Position numbers and translations under genes: made by a program
Shown: positions 50,763 to 60,264 of the stretch, piece after piece
Numbering within the stretch: position 1 is the stretch's first letter
How the letters are laid out: every line of letters begins with the position of its first letter
Origin: Paraburkholderia kururiensis
GTDB lineage: Bacteria; Pseudomonadota; Gammaproteobacteria; Burkholderiales; Burkholderiaceae
Assembly: GCF_034424375.1 (NCBI RefSeq)
Contig: NZ_CP139965.1
Location: forward strand, 1 to 64,000
Length of the DNA: 64,000 nt
Direction: 5' to 3'
The notes under the pieces: generated by a model
What the model saw: the letters and a program-made list of their open reading frames with translations, nothing else
The model's database searches: none
Told to the model about the DNA's origin: nothing

Positions 50763-51941
50763 TTAGAGCAGCCCTCGCGACGCCAGATTGCGATAGAGCG
50801 CACGCACGCCAAAGGTCCACGGCGCAATTTCCGTGCTGAGTTGCACGGTGTTGACGAGCGTGCCCAGTTGCTCAGCCGAGATGGTCACGCTGTCGCCCAG
50901 GTGATGCGTGAAGCCGCCGCCTTCGCTGTCGCGATCGGCCGTGGGCGCGAACATGGTGCCGAGAAACAGCATGAAGCCGTCCGGATATTGATGATGCCGA
51001 CCGTAGGTCTGCGCGACGAGATCCGCGGGGTCACGGCTGATCTCGCTCATATGGCTCACACCTTCCAGCACGAATCCGTCGTCCGCGCCTTCCACGCGCA
51101 ACGCGACGTGAGCCTTGCGAACGGAGTCGAGATCGAACGACTCGTCGAACAGCCGAATGAACGGCCCGATGGCACACGACGCGTTGTTGTCCTTGCACTT
51201 GCCGAGCAGCAACGCCGACCGCCCTTCGATGTCGCGCAGATTGACGTCGTTGCCGAGCGTTGCGCCCACGATCTCGCCACGGCTGTTTACGGCGAGCACG
51301 ATTTCCGGCTCCGGATTGTTCCAGTTCGATACAGGTAGCAGCCCGATCTCTGCGCCGAACCCGACGGCGGACATCGGCTGTGACTTCGAAAACACTTCGG
51401 CATCCTTCCCAATGCCCACTTCCATATACTGCGACCACGCACCGCGTCGCTCGAGTTCGGCCTTGAGCCGCATGGCCGCATCCGATCCCGGTTTGATTTT
51501 CGAAAGGTCCGTACCAATGGTGGCCGTGATGGCCTCGCGCACCTCTTTCGCCCTGGCTGGGTCGCCACCCGCCTGCTCCTCGATAACGCGCTCGATCAGA
51601 CTGACCGCAAACGTGACCCCGCACGCCTTGATCGCCTGCACGTCGTTTGGCGCCAGCAACCGCACGGTCGCGTGTTCCTTATCGTGCAACGTAGCGTCCA
51701 TCAGCTTCACGACGGGGCCCAACGCTTCGCCCTTCACCGTGCGCGCAAACTGAACGAGGTCGTCACGGTCGAACAGGTCGGCCGTGGTGGGCACACTCGC
51801 TGTCATGTCGAGCACCTCGCCGTGGCGAACGATCACGACGGAAGGCCCTTCGCCATGGCCGGTTTTGCGCCACACGCGGCCCACCAGCAGAGCCTGCTGA
51901 AAGTCCTCCGGCAAATAGGCGGTTGCGGGTTGAGGGGTCAT
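50763..51941 (-). CDS. Fumarylacetoacetate-hydrolase-family protein (sugar-acid dehydratase type)
   Basis: 392 residues, long form of the FAH family. The core metal-binding region is visible: SNWNNPEPEIVLAVNSRGEI, GATLGNDVNLRDIEGRSALL, and FMLFLGTMFAPTADRD. The length and the N-terminal TAYLPEDFQQALLVGRVWR fit the group that dehydrates 2-keto-3-deoxy sugar acids (XylX-like), not fumarylacetoacetase itself. It lies 18 nt downstream of the D-lactate dehydrogenase on the same strand. A role in pentonate breakdown would suit the pentitol locus at 57.7-64 kb, but this is inference. Confidence 0.82.
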   Translation of the reverse strand: MTPQPATAYLPEDFQQALLVGRVWRKTGHGEGPSVVIVRHGEVLDMTASVPTTADLFDRDDLVQFARTVKGEALGPVVKLMDATLHDKEHATVRLLAPNDVQAIKACGVTFAVSLIERVIEEQAGGDPARAKEVREAITATIGTDLSKIKPGSDAAMRLKAELERRGAWSQYMEVGIGKDAEVFSKSQPMSAVGFGAEIGLLPVSNWNNPEPEIVLAVNSRGEIVGATLGNDVNLRDIEGRSALLLGKCKDNNASCAIGPFIRLFDESFDLDSVRKAHVALRVEGADDGFVLEGVSHMSEISRDPADLVAQTYGRHHQYPDGFMLFLGTMFAPTADRDSEGGGFTHHLGDSVTISAEQLGTLVNTVQLSTEIAPWTFGVRALYRNLASRGLL

Positions 51942-51959
51942 TTCGGCAATACCTCCAGT

Positions 51960-53684
51960 TTATTTGGACCATTCGTTTTCATTGCTCACCACCTCTTCGG
52001 CCTCGCCCCAGTTGATATGTCGCGACGTCTTGCCGATGCCCGGATTGAAGGAGTTGGTGGGATCGAGCGCCCTGTAGAACGAACGCAGCGACTCGTCCGC
52101 GGCATAAAGGTGGCCCACGTTGTGTTCGGCCGGATACTTCGCGCCGCGTTCGTCAAGCAGCGCAAGGATGTCGTCCTTGATTCTGTCGCAGTCCTCGCCC
52201 TTCTTTACCAGGTATTCCTGATGGAGGACGTGGCAGAAGAAATGGCCGCAGTACATCTTGAATTCGATCTTGTCGTCGATGTGCGCCGGCAGCCGTTCGA
52301 ACCAGTCGTGCGTATTTCGCGGCAAAGCGATGTCGAGCGCGACGATGTCCTCGACTGTCTTCGGATGCACTGCCCGATAACGCACGATCGCGCCGCCGAT
52401 CACGAACCGGTTCAGGAACGCGCACGTTCCTTCTTCCGCGGTGCATTCGATATAGCCGCCGTGTGCCGAAGGGAAACGCGCCGCCAGATATCGGCGCGCT
52501 TCGTCTATTCCCGTATCGCCCATCTTCAACAGCAGATGGTGCTCGTAGCGGTTCCGGTAGTCGTTGAGCCGCGCGGGAAGATGGTCGGGCCAAACCGTCG
52601 CGACCGCTTGCAGCAGACGGTCGCTGATCGCCGGGCCCATGCCCAGCTTTTCCGTGAAGCCGTCCACGAGGCTCTTGACCTTGAACGCCTTCGGCACGCG
52701 ATGTGTACCGAAGGCCCGAATGAACAGAAAGAGGTCTTTGCCATAGCGCTTCGCCGCGTCATAGGCGCCGCGGTGCATGTACTCGCCCGCGACAGGCAGG
52801 CTCTCGAACTTGCGCAGAATATCGCGCCGTACCTGCTCGAGTTCATCGGGATCGTTGGTCCCGATATAAAAAACCTGCGTGTTCCTGTCGACGGGAAAAG
52901 TATCGAGCCGCACCGCAAAGACCGCGATTCGCCCGGCCGACCCCGAGGCTTCGAACAGGCGCCGGGGGTCCGCATTGAATCGCGCGGGACTCGACGCGGA
53001 GATGTCGCGCACGTGCGTGCAGTACTGATGATCCGACGCCTGCAGAGACGGCGAAGTGACCACGTCCGCTTCCGAAAACTGGCCGCGATCCAGGCGGCTC
53101 AGGATTTGCTCGGGCGTGCCGCCCAGTTGCACCCCAAGATGATTGACGAGTTCCAGCGCTCCCGCCGCAGTGATCTGCGCGTACAGCGACAGTTGCGTAA
53201 AAGCCGGCCCGCGCCGGATCAGCGATCCACCCGAGTTGTTGCATATCCCGCCGATCACCGACGCGCCGATGCAACTGGAGCCAATCACCGAATGCGGTTC
53301 CCGCTGGATCGGCTTCAGCCGCTTCTCCAACTGGTCCAGCGTCACGCCGGGCTGCGCGATGACCTGGGTGCCGTCCTTGATCAGATCGAGTCGGCAAAGG
53401 CGCAAGGTGTTGACGATGACCACCGGACGATCGTATCCCTCGGCATGCGGCGTCGAGCCTCCTGTGAGCCCCGTATTGGCGGCCTGAAAGATCATGACGC
53501 AGCCCGCCTGATGGCACGCTTTCAATACCTGCCACATCTCGACCAGCGTGCCCGGTTGCACGACAGCCAGCGCCGCGCCAACGCCATAGCGATAGCCTCT
53601 GGTGAAGCGTCGCATCTCAAGCTCGCCAGTCAATACAAACCGGCTGCCGACAATCGTTTCGAACTCTTTTACGAGATTCTGCAT
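51960..53684 (-). CDS. dld: Quinone-dependent D-lactate dehydrogenase
   Basis: 574 residues, close to the usual ~570 of Dld. It contains an FAD-binding domain (QAANTGLTGGSTPHAEGYDR, SVIGSSCIGASVIGGICNNS, GGSLIRRGPAFTQLSLYA) and the C-terminal membrane-associating D-lactate dehydrogenase domain with AEHNVGHLYAADESLRSFY and PTNSFNPGIGKTSRH. It oxidises D-lactate to pyruvate and passes electrons to quinone at the inner membrane. Start ATG 53684 is preferred for similarity to the family; a GTG at 53720 is possible. The IclR gene is 58 nt upstream on the same strand and may regulate it. Confidence 0.9.
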   Translation of the reverse strand: MQNLVKEFETIVGSRFVLTGELEMRRFTRGYRYGVGAALAVVQPGTLVEMWQVLKACHQAGCVMIFQAANTGLTGGSTPHAEGYDRPVVIVNTLRLCRLDLIKDGTQVIAQPGVTLDQLEKRLKPIQREPHSVIGSSCIGASVIGGICNNSGGSLIRRGPAFTQLSLYAQITAAGALELVNHLGVQLGGTPEQILSRLDRGQFSEADVVTSPSLQASDHQYCTHVRDISASSPARFNADPRRLFEASGSAGRIAVFAVRLDTFPVDRNTQVFYIGTNDPDELEQVRRDILRKFESLPVAGEYMHRGAYDAAKRYGKDLFLFIRAFGTHRVPKAFKVKSLVDGFTEKLGMGPAISDRLLQAVATVWPDHLPARLNDYRNRYEHHLLLKMGDTGIDEARRYLAARFPSAHGGYIECTAEEGTCAFLNRFVIGGAIVRYRAVHPKTVEDIVALDIALPRNTHDWFERLPAHIDDKIEFKMYCGHFFCHVLHQEYLVKKGEDCDRIKDDILALLDERGAKYPAEHNVGHLYAADESLRSFYRALDPTNSFNPGIGKTSRHINWGEAEEVVSNENEWSK

Positions 53685-53742
53685 GGTCCGGATTCGCGGT
53701 GGCCTTTCCTGCAATTGCACGCCGTCATCGGCAATCCCTCTG

Positions 53743-54555
53743 TCACAGCGCCTTGCCTATGCGGTTCGCCATGTCGACAATCCGGACTGCGATACGTTTT
53801 TCAAGTCGTTCATCCAGTCGTCCCAGCGGAACACTCGTGCTTAGCGCCACGCGTTTGCCCAATGCGGTTACGCCGACGAAAGCCGCAAAACACGCGAGGC
53901 CCTCCGTCACCTCTTCGCGTTCGCGCGCAATACCCGTGGCCCGCACTTCGGCCAGCGCGTCCAGCAGGTCGGCGCGACGCGTAATGGTGTGGGCCGTGAG
54001 CGAATCCAGACGCTGGGGCAGTATGTTGCGCAGTTCGTCGTCCGGCAGGCTCGCCAGCAGCGCCTTGCCGAGCGCGCAACAATGCGCCGGCAACCGCGCG
54101 CCCAGGTCGGATACCAGCCGCACCGGCCGGGCGGCGTCTTCACGCGCGATGTACACCACTTCGATGCCGTCCAGCACGGCAAGCTGCACGACCTCGTTAT
54201 GAGCGGCCACGAACTTGGCCGCCTCGTGCCTGAACAGCGCCTGCAAGCGGTCGTGCCTCACATACGCGCTGCCCAGCTCGAACAGCGCGACGCCGACGAT
54301 GTATCCGCCGTCCCGCTTCTCGACCCAGTGACGGCGCTCCATCGAATCGAGCAGCAGATACAACGTGCTGCGCGAAAGCCCCGTTAGCTCCGCGAGCTTC
54401 GACGTGCGTATCGGCGTGGGCGCACCGGCAAGCGCTTTGAGAATGTCGTCGATGCGTTTGAGCGCCGGCACTTCGTACGGCGCACTCGAAGGCGCGTCCA
54501 CTGTCGCGGCGGTAGTGGCTTTCGGCATGGCGGGGGTGAGAGAGCTGTCCAACAC
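53743..54555 (-). CDS. IclR-family transcriptional regulator
   Basis: 270 residues. The N-terminal wHTH (ALKRIDDILKALAGAPTPIR, LAELTGLSRSTLYLLLDSME) precedes the IclR effector domain (VVQLAVLDGIEVVYIARED, LGARLPAHCCALGKALLASL, and GIAREREEVTEGLACFAAFV). I chose GTG 54555, preceded by GAGGATCC at about 8 nt; other starts at 54591 and 54528 remain possible. It lies between the MFS transporter and the D-lactate dehydrogenase, all on the minus strand, and could control either or both. Confidence 0.88.
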   Translation of the reverse strand: MLDSSLTPAMPKATTAATVDAPSSAPYEVPALKRIDDILKALAGAPTPIRTSKLAELTGLSRSTLYLLLDSMERRHWVEKRDGGYIVGVALFELGSAYVRHDRLQALFRHEAAKFVAAHNEVVQLAVLDGIEVVYIAREDAARPVRLVSDLGARLPAHCCALGKALLASLPDDELRNILPQRLDSLTAHTITRRADLLDALAEVRATGIAREREEVTEGLACFAAFVGVTALGKRVALSTSVPLGRLDERLEKRIAVRIVDMANRIGKAL

Positions 54556-54624
54556 AATGGGATCCTCGCAATTATGTCGGACGCCACTCACGTCTTGTGT
54601 TCCGGATTCCGCGACCGCGCAGCG

Positions 54625-55977
54625 TCATGACCGTGCAACCTTGGCGCCTTCCTGCGGCTCGTCCCGTTCGGGATCGGCGAGCGTTTCGAGCGCACGGTTG
54701 TGATGCAGCAGCAGCGCAGCCGCGGCGCCGACAAGGCCCGCGCCCGCGAGACAAAGCAGCCCGGCTCCGAAGCCGCCGGTCGCGTCCTTGATCCAGCCCA
54801 TCGCATACGGGCCGAAGAAGCCGGCGAGATTGCCGAGCGAGTTCACCGCCGCAATGCCGCCTGCCGCAGCCGCGCCGGAAAGGAACGCCGCAGGCAGCGT
54901 CCAGATGATGGGCAGACACCCGAAGATACCGAAGCCCGCGATGGAAAGCGCGATCATCTTGAGCACCGGATTATCCAGCCCCGCCGCGGCCGCAATGCCC
55001 CCAGCCGCAATCACCAGTGCGATCGCGACGTGCCGCTTGCGTTCGAGGCTGCGGTCTGAATGACGTCCCCAGTAGACCATGGCCACGAGGCCCACGATGT
55101 ACGGCAGCGACGTCACGAAGCCGGTCTGCAGATTCGTGAGGCCGAACGCCTTGACGATCTGCGGCAGAAAGAAGCTCAGGCCGTAGTTGGTCGCGTTCGC
55201 GCCGAAGTAGATCAGCGCGATGGCGAGAATGCGAGGATTGAAGAGCGCTTCCAGCACGCTGAACGAACGCACGGATTCGCGATGCCGGCGCTCCTGCGCC
55301 TGGCGTGCAACGAGCCACGCGCGTTCGTCGTCGCCGAGCCAGTGAGCGTCGGCCGGCTTGTCGGTCAGATAGAGCAGCACGCCGATGGCAAGAATCAGCG
55401 CGGGCGCCGCCTCGATCAGATACAGCCATTGCCATCCGGCAAGCCCGCTCTTGCCGTCCAGCGATAGCAGCGCACCCGAGATGGGGCTGCCGATGACAGT
55501 CGACAGCGGAATCGCGGCCATGAAGTAGCCGACCACGCGCGCCCTGTATTTCGCAGGAAACCACAGCGTGAGCAGAAAGATGATGCCGGGGAAGAAACCT
55601 GCCTCGGCCACGCCGAGCAGAATGCGCAGCGTGTAGAACACGTGCGCGTTCGACATGCCGGTCATGCGCGAGAGATGCGGAATGAACGCCATCGCGCCGG
55701 CCAGAATGCCCCACGTGAACATGATTCGCGCAATCCATCGCCGCGCGCCAAAGCGCTCCAGCAGCAGATTCGACGGAACCTCGAAGAAGAAATAGGCGAT
55801 GAAGAAAATGCCCGCCCCAAAACCAAAGGCGCTCGACGAGAGATCGAGCGCCTTGTTCATCTGCAATGCCGCAAAACCCACGTTGACGCGATCGAGGTAA
55901 GCGATGAAGTAGCAAACGATCAGGAACGGGACGAGACGTGCCGTTACGCGCGCCATGGTGCGTGCTTCGAGTTCCAT
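54625..55977 (-). CDS. MFS transporter, anion:cation symporter (ACS) family
   Basis: 450 residues, twelve predicted hydrophobic segments. Starts ARVTARLVPFLIVCYFIAYL-DRVN, the hallmark N-terminus of ACS carriers of organic acids, followed by FFEVPSNLLLERFGARRW and ILLGVAEAGFFPGIIFLLTL. GGAGAC precedes ATG 55977. It takes up an organic anion such as a hydroxy acid or sugar acid across the inner membrane. It is followed by IclR and D-lactate dehydrogenase, so a lactate-like or sugar-acid substrate is reasonable. An inverted repeat upstream (56090-56133) may be an operator. Confidence 0.9.
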   Translation of the reverse strand: MELEARTMARVTARLVPFLIVCYFIAYLDRVNVGFAALQMNKALDLSSSAFGFGAGIFFIAYFFFEVPSNLLLERFGARRWIARIMFTWGILAGAMAFIPHLSRMTGMSNAHVFYTLRILLGVAEAGFFPGIIFLLTLWFPAKYRARVVGYFMAAIPLSTVIGSPISGALLSLDGKSGLAGWQWLYLIEAAPALILAIGVLLYLTDKPADAHWLGDDERAWLVARQAQERRHRESVRSFSVLEALFNPRILAIALIYFGANATNYGLSFFLPQIVKAFGLTNLQTGFVTSLPYIVGLVAMVYWGRHSDRSLERKRHVAIALVIAAGGIAAAAGLDNPVLKMIALSIAGFGIFGCLPIIWTLPAAFLSGAAAAGGIAAVNSLGNLAGFFGPYAMGWIKDATGGFGAGLLCLAGAGLVGAAAALLLHHNRALETLADPERDEPQEGAKVARS

Positions 55978-56089
55978 CGATGTCTCCTTTGCAGGCCGGC
56001 GTCTCGTTGTCTCGCGGCTGCGGGCAACGGGCCGGACCCATTTTGATGTCGTTCTCGCGGTCGGACGCGGCAGCGGCGCACGGCCGAAG

Positions 56090-56133
56090 GTTGGACCGGC
56101 GTATCGTAAGAGCGCCCGCCGGCAAGGTCCAAC
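56090..56133. promoter_or_regulatory. Inverted repeat upstream of the ACS transporter
   Basis: GTTGGACC (56090-56097) and GGTCCAAC (56126-56133) flank 28 bp, about 110 bp before the transporter start. It could be a regulator site or a hairpin. The regulator is unknown. Confidence 0.35.
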
Positions 56134-56256
56134 AGACTGATGAATTTTCCAGGCGGTTGTACAGGCCGTCGCAGCCTTCAACTCGCGACTTCGCGACGGC
56201 CGTGCCTTCTGAGCAGTATCCGTTCCTCGTAACGAGGCCCGTAGGTGCGGTAGGTA

Positions 56257-57630
56257 TCAGCGGAGCGTGTCGAACCAGGCCGTGACGTTATTCGAACCGC
56301 CGAGCGTCGTGCCGTCGCCGTAAAGACCGGCAAGAAAGGTACCGCGATGGCTCGCGCCCTGAACGGGAACGCCCGTCACGAATCGGCCTCCCGCGGCCAG
56401 GACCGGGTAAACCATGCCCGGGTGAATCGCTTCGTCGGCGAGGCCATATATGAAGCGGATGGGGCTGTCGTAGTTCCAGTATGTGGCGCGATTGGCCGCG
56501 AGATGCTGAAGGAATGCGCTGTTTTGCGCCGCGGTGAAGCGCTCGAAAAAGTCAGGGACGAGCAGGTTCGAACCCGTCGGCGTGGGCTTCGACGAATCAA
56601 CGTCCACTTTGTAGTCCGCCCAGTACTTCGTGGCGAAGTCGTGAAACTCGGGACGTACCGCGCTTTTCATCAAACCCTTCAAACCGTACTGCAATTCGTA
56701 GCTCCCCAGCGTCACGATCATGCAGACAGAAATCCAGTCGGGAAGCGCCGGATAGGTCGTCACACCCTGGGGCAACGCGAAGCTCTGCGCGCCCGCCCAG
56801 AAACGCCACGCTTCGTTCAAGTCGTTGAACGGGCTCGCAACGGCGGTGGCCGCAATGGGCCGGGACTGCTTGCGCAATGCCTGATGCAGCCACTGCGTAT
56901 TGACCGCGCCTTGCGACCAGCCGTGCAGAAACAGCTTCGACGGCGTGACGCCCAGCTTGCGCATGGCCGCTTGACCGGCCGCGAGCATGTCGAGACAGGT
57001 GCGCACCGTCACGTCCTTCACGGCATACGCCTCGCCGCGTCCGTCGCGAAACGGCCCTTTGCCCACATAGTCCGCCGCGATCACCGCATAGCCCTGCCCC
57101 GCGAAACGGTGCACGTTGAAGAGCGTTTCCAGCGAATCCCCCGCGTCGGTCAGCTGGCGGTCGGCATCGGCAAGAAGCGTGAGATTGGACGGCACCTGGT
57201 CGAAGGAAAGGATCGTGCCGTGTTGCCACGACACCAGCGGAATTGCACCCTTCGCTCCCACAGGCAACGCCAGCAGCCCGCTGACCTTGACCCGCTCGCC
57301 GCTTTCGGGATTCACCGTGAAGGTGACGACGCGATGCAGATCCACGTCGAAGCACGCACCATGCGTTTTCGCATCGAACGCAGGGAGAATGGCGGGCTTG
57401 TTGAAGAGCGGATAGGCCGACGCCACGAGCTTGTCGAGGCGGTCTGCGGTGACCCGGCATGTGCGGTCGATACCGCTTGCTGCGGCAGGAACGCTGCCCG
57501 CCGTGGCCGCATGCGCATCGGTTAGCGCAATTGCCGCCAGTGCGGCAGCGCCGCGCAACAAGGTACGTCGCGGCCCGTTGACCTCGCCGTCTTCCGACGC
57601 AGCTGACGGAACGCCTGCAATAAACGACAT
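56257..57630 (-). CDS. Exported lipase-like alpha/beta hydrolase
   Basis: 457 residues. The N-terminus has a twin-arginine-like signal (GPRRTLLRGAAALAAIALTD) ending near AHAAT. The nucleophile elbow is LFLHGWSQGAVNT (GxSxG). The acid is probably in IRFIYGLADEAIHPGM and the His in GASHRGTFLAG. This arrangement resembles secretory lipase/esterase-type hydrolases. Start ATG 57630 is preferred over the longer frame. It stands alone between the ACS transporter and the xylulokinase on the minus strand. Substrate unknown; probably periplasmic or secreted. Confidence 0.82.
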   Translation of the reverse strand: MSFIAGVPSAASEDGEVNGPRRTLLRGAAALAAIALTDAHAATAGSVPAAASGIDRTCRVTADRLDKLVASAYPLFNKPAILPAFDAKTHGACFDVDLHRVVTFTVNPESGERVKVSGLLALPVGAKGAIPLVSWQHGTILSFDQVPSNLTLLADADRQLTDAGDSLETLFNVHRFAGQGYAVIAADYVGKGPFRDGRGEAYAVKDVTVRTCLDMLAAGQAAMRKLGVTPSKLFLHGWSQGAVNTQWLHQALRKQSRPIAATAVASPFNDLNEAWRFWAGAQSFALPQGVTTYPALPDWISVCMIVTLGSYELQYGLKGLMKSAVRPEFHDFATKYWADYKVDVDSSKPTPTGSNLLVPDFFERFTAAQNSAFLQHLAANRATYWNYDSPIRFIYGLADEAIHPGMVYPVLAAGGRFVTGVPVQGASHRGTFLAGLYGDGTTLGGSNNVTAWFDTLR

Positions 57631-57766
57631 AGGGATATCTCCGTGATGGCTGAAAGAAGCATCTGCGCAGACCGCGGCGGCATCTGCCCCGATCTGCAAC
57701 CGGAAAATCCTGGTCGTGAATTGCGGGTTCGTTGTTGAGCTATCTCAAGGCGTCGGCGTTCGTGAA

Positions 57767-59236
57767 TCAGATGGCCGAAGCACGAAATTCGTCCTTCAAC
57801 GCGTGGTACAGGCGCCGGTAACGTGCGAGCCGCTCGTCCAGCATCGCCCGCATCGGCACGGAAGGCTCGTATCGCTCGACCACGGGCGGCGCCACACATA
57901 CGGCATCGAGCGCCTCGCCGCTGCAGGCGAGACGCGCGAGTCGCCCGGCGCCGAGAGCCGCGCCTACTTCGCTGCCTTCGTGCAGGTCGAGGGGAAAGCC
58001 GAGCGCCGTAGCGCACAGACGCCCCCACAACGCGCTGCGCGAGCCGCCGCCGATAAACGATGCACGCTCCAGTTGCGTGCCGGCCCCTTGCAGCGCCGCA
58101 TAGCCGTCGGCCATCGCGAAGGCCACGCCTTCCATCACGCTGTAGGCGAGATCCGCGGCGTCGTGCGATGCCGTCATGCCGAAGAACACGCCCTTCGCAT
58201 CCGCTGCGTTGTGCGGCGTGCGCTCGCCGTTCAGGTAGGGCAGGAAGATGGGCGCTGTCGCCGCTTCGCCCGCGGGCGCGATTTCCACCAGTTCGGCAAC
58301 GGTCGTTTTCAGCACGCGCGACAACCACTGAAGGCTTGCGGCAGCGGAGAGGATCACGCTCATCTGATGCCATTGACCCGGCACGCAGTGGCAAAACGCA
58401 TGCACGGCCTGGGCGGGGTTCGGCGCGTAGCGCCCGGTCGCCGCGAACAGCACGCCTGAGGTGCCGAGCGAAAGAAACGCATCGCCGGTCTTGGCGACGC
58501 CAATGCCAATGGCGCTCGCCGCGTTGTCTCCCGCGCCGCCGCACACCACCACACGCTCATGCAGTCCCCATTCGCGACGCAAGTCGTCGCGCAACGGTGC
58601 GCCCGGCTCGCTGCCCTCCACGAGGCGCGGCATGTTCTCACGCGTCAGCCCCGTAGCCTCCAGCATGCGATCCGACCAGTCCCGCCTGCCGACATCGAGC
58701 CACAGCGTGCCCGACGCATCGGACATCTCGGAGACGAACTCGCCCGTCAAGCGCCACGCAATATAGTCCTTCGGCAGCAGCACTTTCTGCACGGAGGCGA
58801 ACACGGCCGGCTCGTACTTCGAGAGCCACAACAGCTTCGGCGCGGTGAAGCCCGGCATCGCCAGATTGCCGGTAATCGCGCGCGAATCCGGCACGAGCGT
58901 TTCCAGTTCGACACACTCGGCATAGGCGCGCGTGTCGTTCCAGAGAATGGCCGGGCGCAGCACGTTTGCCCCACGGTCCAGCAGCGTCGCGCCGTGCATC
59001 TGTCCTGAAAGCCCGATGCCGCGCAACCGCGCAAATGCGCGAGGTTGCGCCGCGCGAATCGCGTCGACGGCATCGAGCGTTGCCTGCCACCAGTCCTGCG
59101 GGCTCTGCTCCGACCAGTGAGGATGCGGACGGTCCACACGCAGCGCAATGCCGGCGCTCGCCACGACGTTGGATGAATCGTCCGTCAGAACTGCTTTGAC
59201 TTCCGAAGTACCGAGATCAATGCCGATATAACTCAA
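57767..59236 (-). CDS. xylB: Xylulokinase
   Basis: 489 residues, FGGY kinase. The phosphate-binding start is YIGIDLGTSEVKAVLTDD; further family blocks are GIGLSGQMHGATLLD, LRPAILWNDTRAYAE, GGAGDNAASAIGIGVA, and FIGGGSRSALWGRLCA. The SGQMHG core is characteristic of xylulokinases. It phosphorylates D-xylulose to the 5-phosphate for the pentose phosphate pathway. With the xylitol-type dehydrogenase and ABC transporter upstream, it completes a pentitol route. It follows the AraC regulator gene by 87 nt. Confidence 0.92.
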   Translation of the reverse strand: MSYIGIDLGTSEVKAVLTDDSSNVVASAGIALRVDRPHPHWSEQSPQDWWQATLDAVDAIRAAQPRAFARLRGIGLSGQMHGATLLDRGANVLRPAILWNDTRAYAECVELETLVPDSRAITGNLAMPGFTAPKLLWLSKYEPAVFASVQKVLLPKDYIAWRLTGEFVSEMSDASGTLWLDVGRRDWSDRMLEATGLTRENMPRLVEGSEPGAPLRDDLRREWGLHERVVVCGGAGDNAASAIGIGVAKTGDAFLSLGTSGVLFAATGRYAPNPAQAVHAFCHCVPGQWHQMSVILSAAASLQWLSRVLKTTVAELVEIAPAGEAATAPIFLPYLNGERTPHNAADAKGVFFGMTASHDAADLAYSVMEGVAFAMADGYAALQGAGTQLERASFIGGGSRSALWGRLCATALGFPLDLHEGSEVGAALGAGRLARLACSGEALDAVCVAPPVVERYEPSVPMRAMLDERLARYRRLYHALKDEFRASAI

Positions 59237-59323
59237 GGTGCGATCCTGTTGATGGGCGGGTAGCGTGGGCAGCGGGTGAGCGAAGGTTGCCCCGGCTTGA
59301 CCCGAAAGCGGTCCGATACGTGT

Positions 59324-60217
59324 TCAGGCGGCCTCTTTCTGCGCGTGCGCCGACGGTTCGTTGAGCCGATGCAGCGCGCGGAATTTCGAGGGCGGCATGC
59401 CCTTTTGCGCCAGAAATTGCCGGTTGAAATTGGACACGTTGTTAAAGCCCACGCGATAGCAGATGTCCGTCACGCCAAGACTCGTGCACATGAGCAGCTC
59501 GCACGCCTCGTTCAGGCGCAACCGGTTCTGGTACTGCACGAAGGTGCAGCCGGTATGTCGCTTGAAAAAGCGGGTAAACGTGCTGATGCTCATGCCGGAA
59601 AGCTCCGCCACGTCGATTTCGCGCAGATTGCCCGCGAGGTTCTGGCGTATGTACGAGAGCACCTGATTGATCGTGGAAGACATGTAGCGCTGCGCGTTGA
59701 CGTCGTAGGACGGCCCCGCCAGCATCTTTCTGTCCGCGCAGTGCGTGAGTTCGTCGAGAATCGTCATGAGCAGCGCCACGCGGCGTGCTCCGTGCGCGTC
59801 GCACAGCGCCTCGATCAGCGGTGCGACGGCAAGACCGAGACGATCGGGAAACTGGATGCCGCGCGAAGCCTCGTCGATGAGCGCGAGCACGGGGCCCAGC
59901 TCCGCGAACGCCGACACCATGCGTTGCACCGCTTCGCGCGAGAACTGCAGCACCAGGTCGCGCGACGGTACAGCGACCTCATGGCCGCCGTCGCTCACCC
60001 AGTTGTGCGGCAGGTTCGGTCCCGTCAACACGAGATTGCCTCGCGCAAAGTCGCCGATGTAGTCGCCAACGAAACACTTGCCCGACGATTCGCGAATGAC
60101 GTGAATCTCGTACTCCGGATGGAAATGCCACTTCGCCACCGTGTGCGGATAGTCGTGAACCCATGCACGGAACGATTCATCCTGCCGGGTATGAACGAGT
60201 TCGAGATCCGGATTCAT
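59324..60217 (-). CDS. AraC-family transcriptional regulator
   Basis: 297 residues. An N-terminal cupin sensor (AKWHFHPEYEIHVIRESSGK, NLVLTGPNLPHNWVSDGG) and a C-terminal double HTH (IDVAELSGMSISTFTRFFKR, LLMCTSLGVTDICYRVGFNN, FNRQFLAQKGMPPSKF). It lies inside the pentitol transport and catabolism operon, between the ATPase and xylulokinase genes, and is its likely activator with the sugar alcohol as effector. The effector is not shown by sequence. Confidence 0.9.
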   Translation of the reverse strand: MNPDLELVHTRQDESFRAWVHDYPHTVAKWHFHPEYEIHVIRESSGKCFVGDYIGDFARGNLVLTGPNLPHNWVSDGGHEVAVPSRDLVLQFSREAVQRMVSAFAELGPVLALIDEASRGIQFPDRLGLAVAPLIEALCDAHGARRVALLMTILDELTHCADRKMLAGPSYDVNAQRYMSSTINQVLSYIRQNLAGNLREIDVAELSGMSISTFTRFFKRHTGCTFVQYQNRLRLNEACELLMCTSLGVTDICYRVGFNNVSNFNRQFLAQKGMPPSKFRALHRLNEPSAHAQKEAA

Positions 60218-60264
60218 GCGTCGTCTCCTTCACGTGTCGCTACGCGGCGCATCTCATGGCGGGG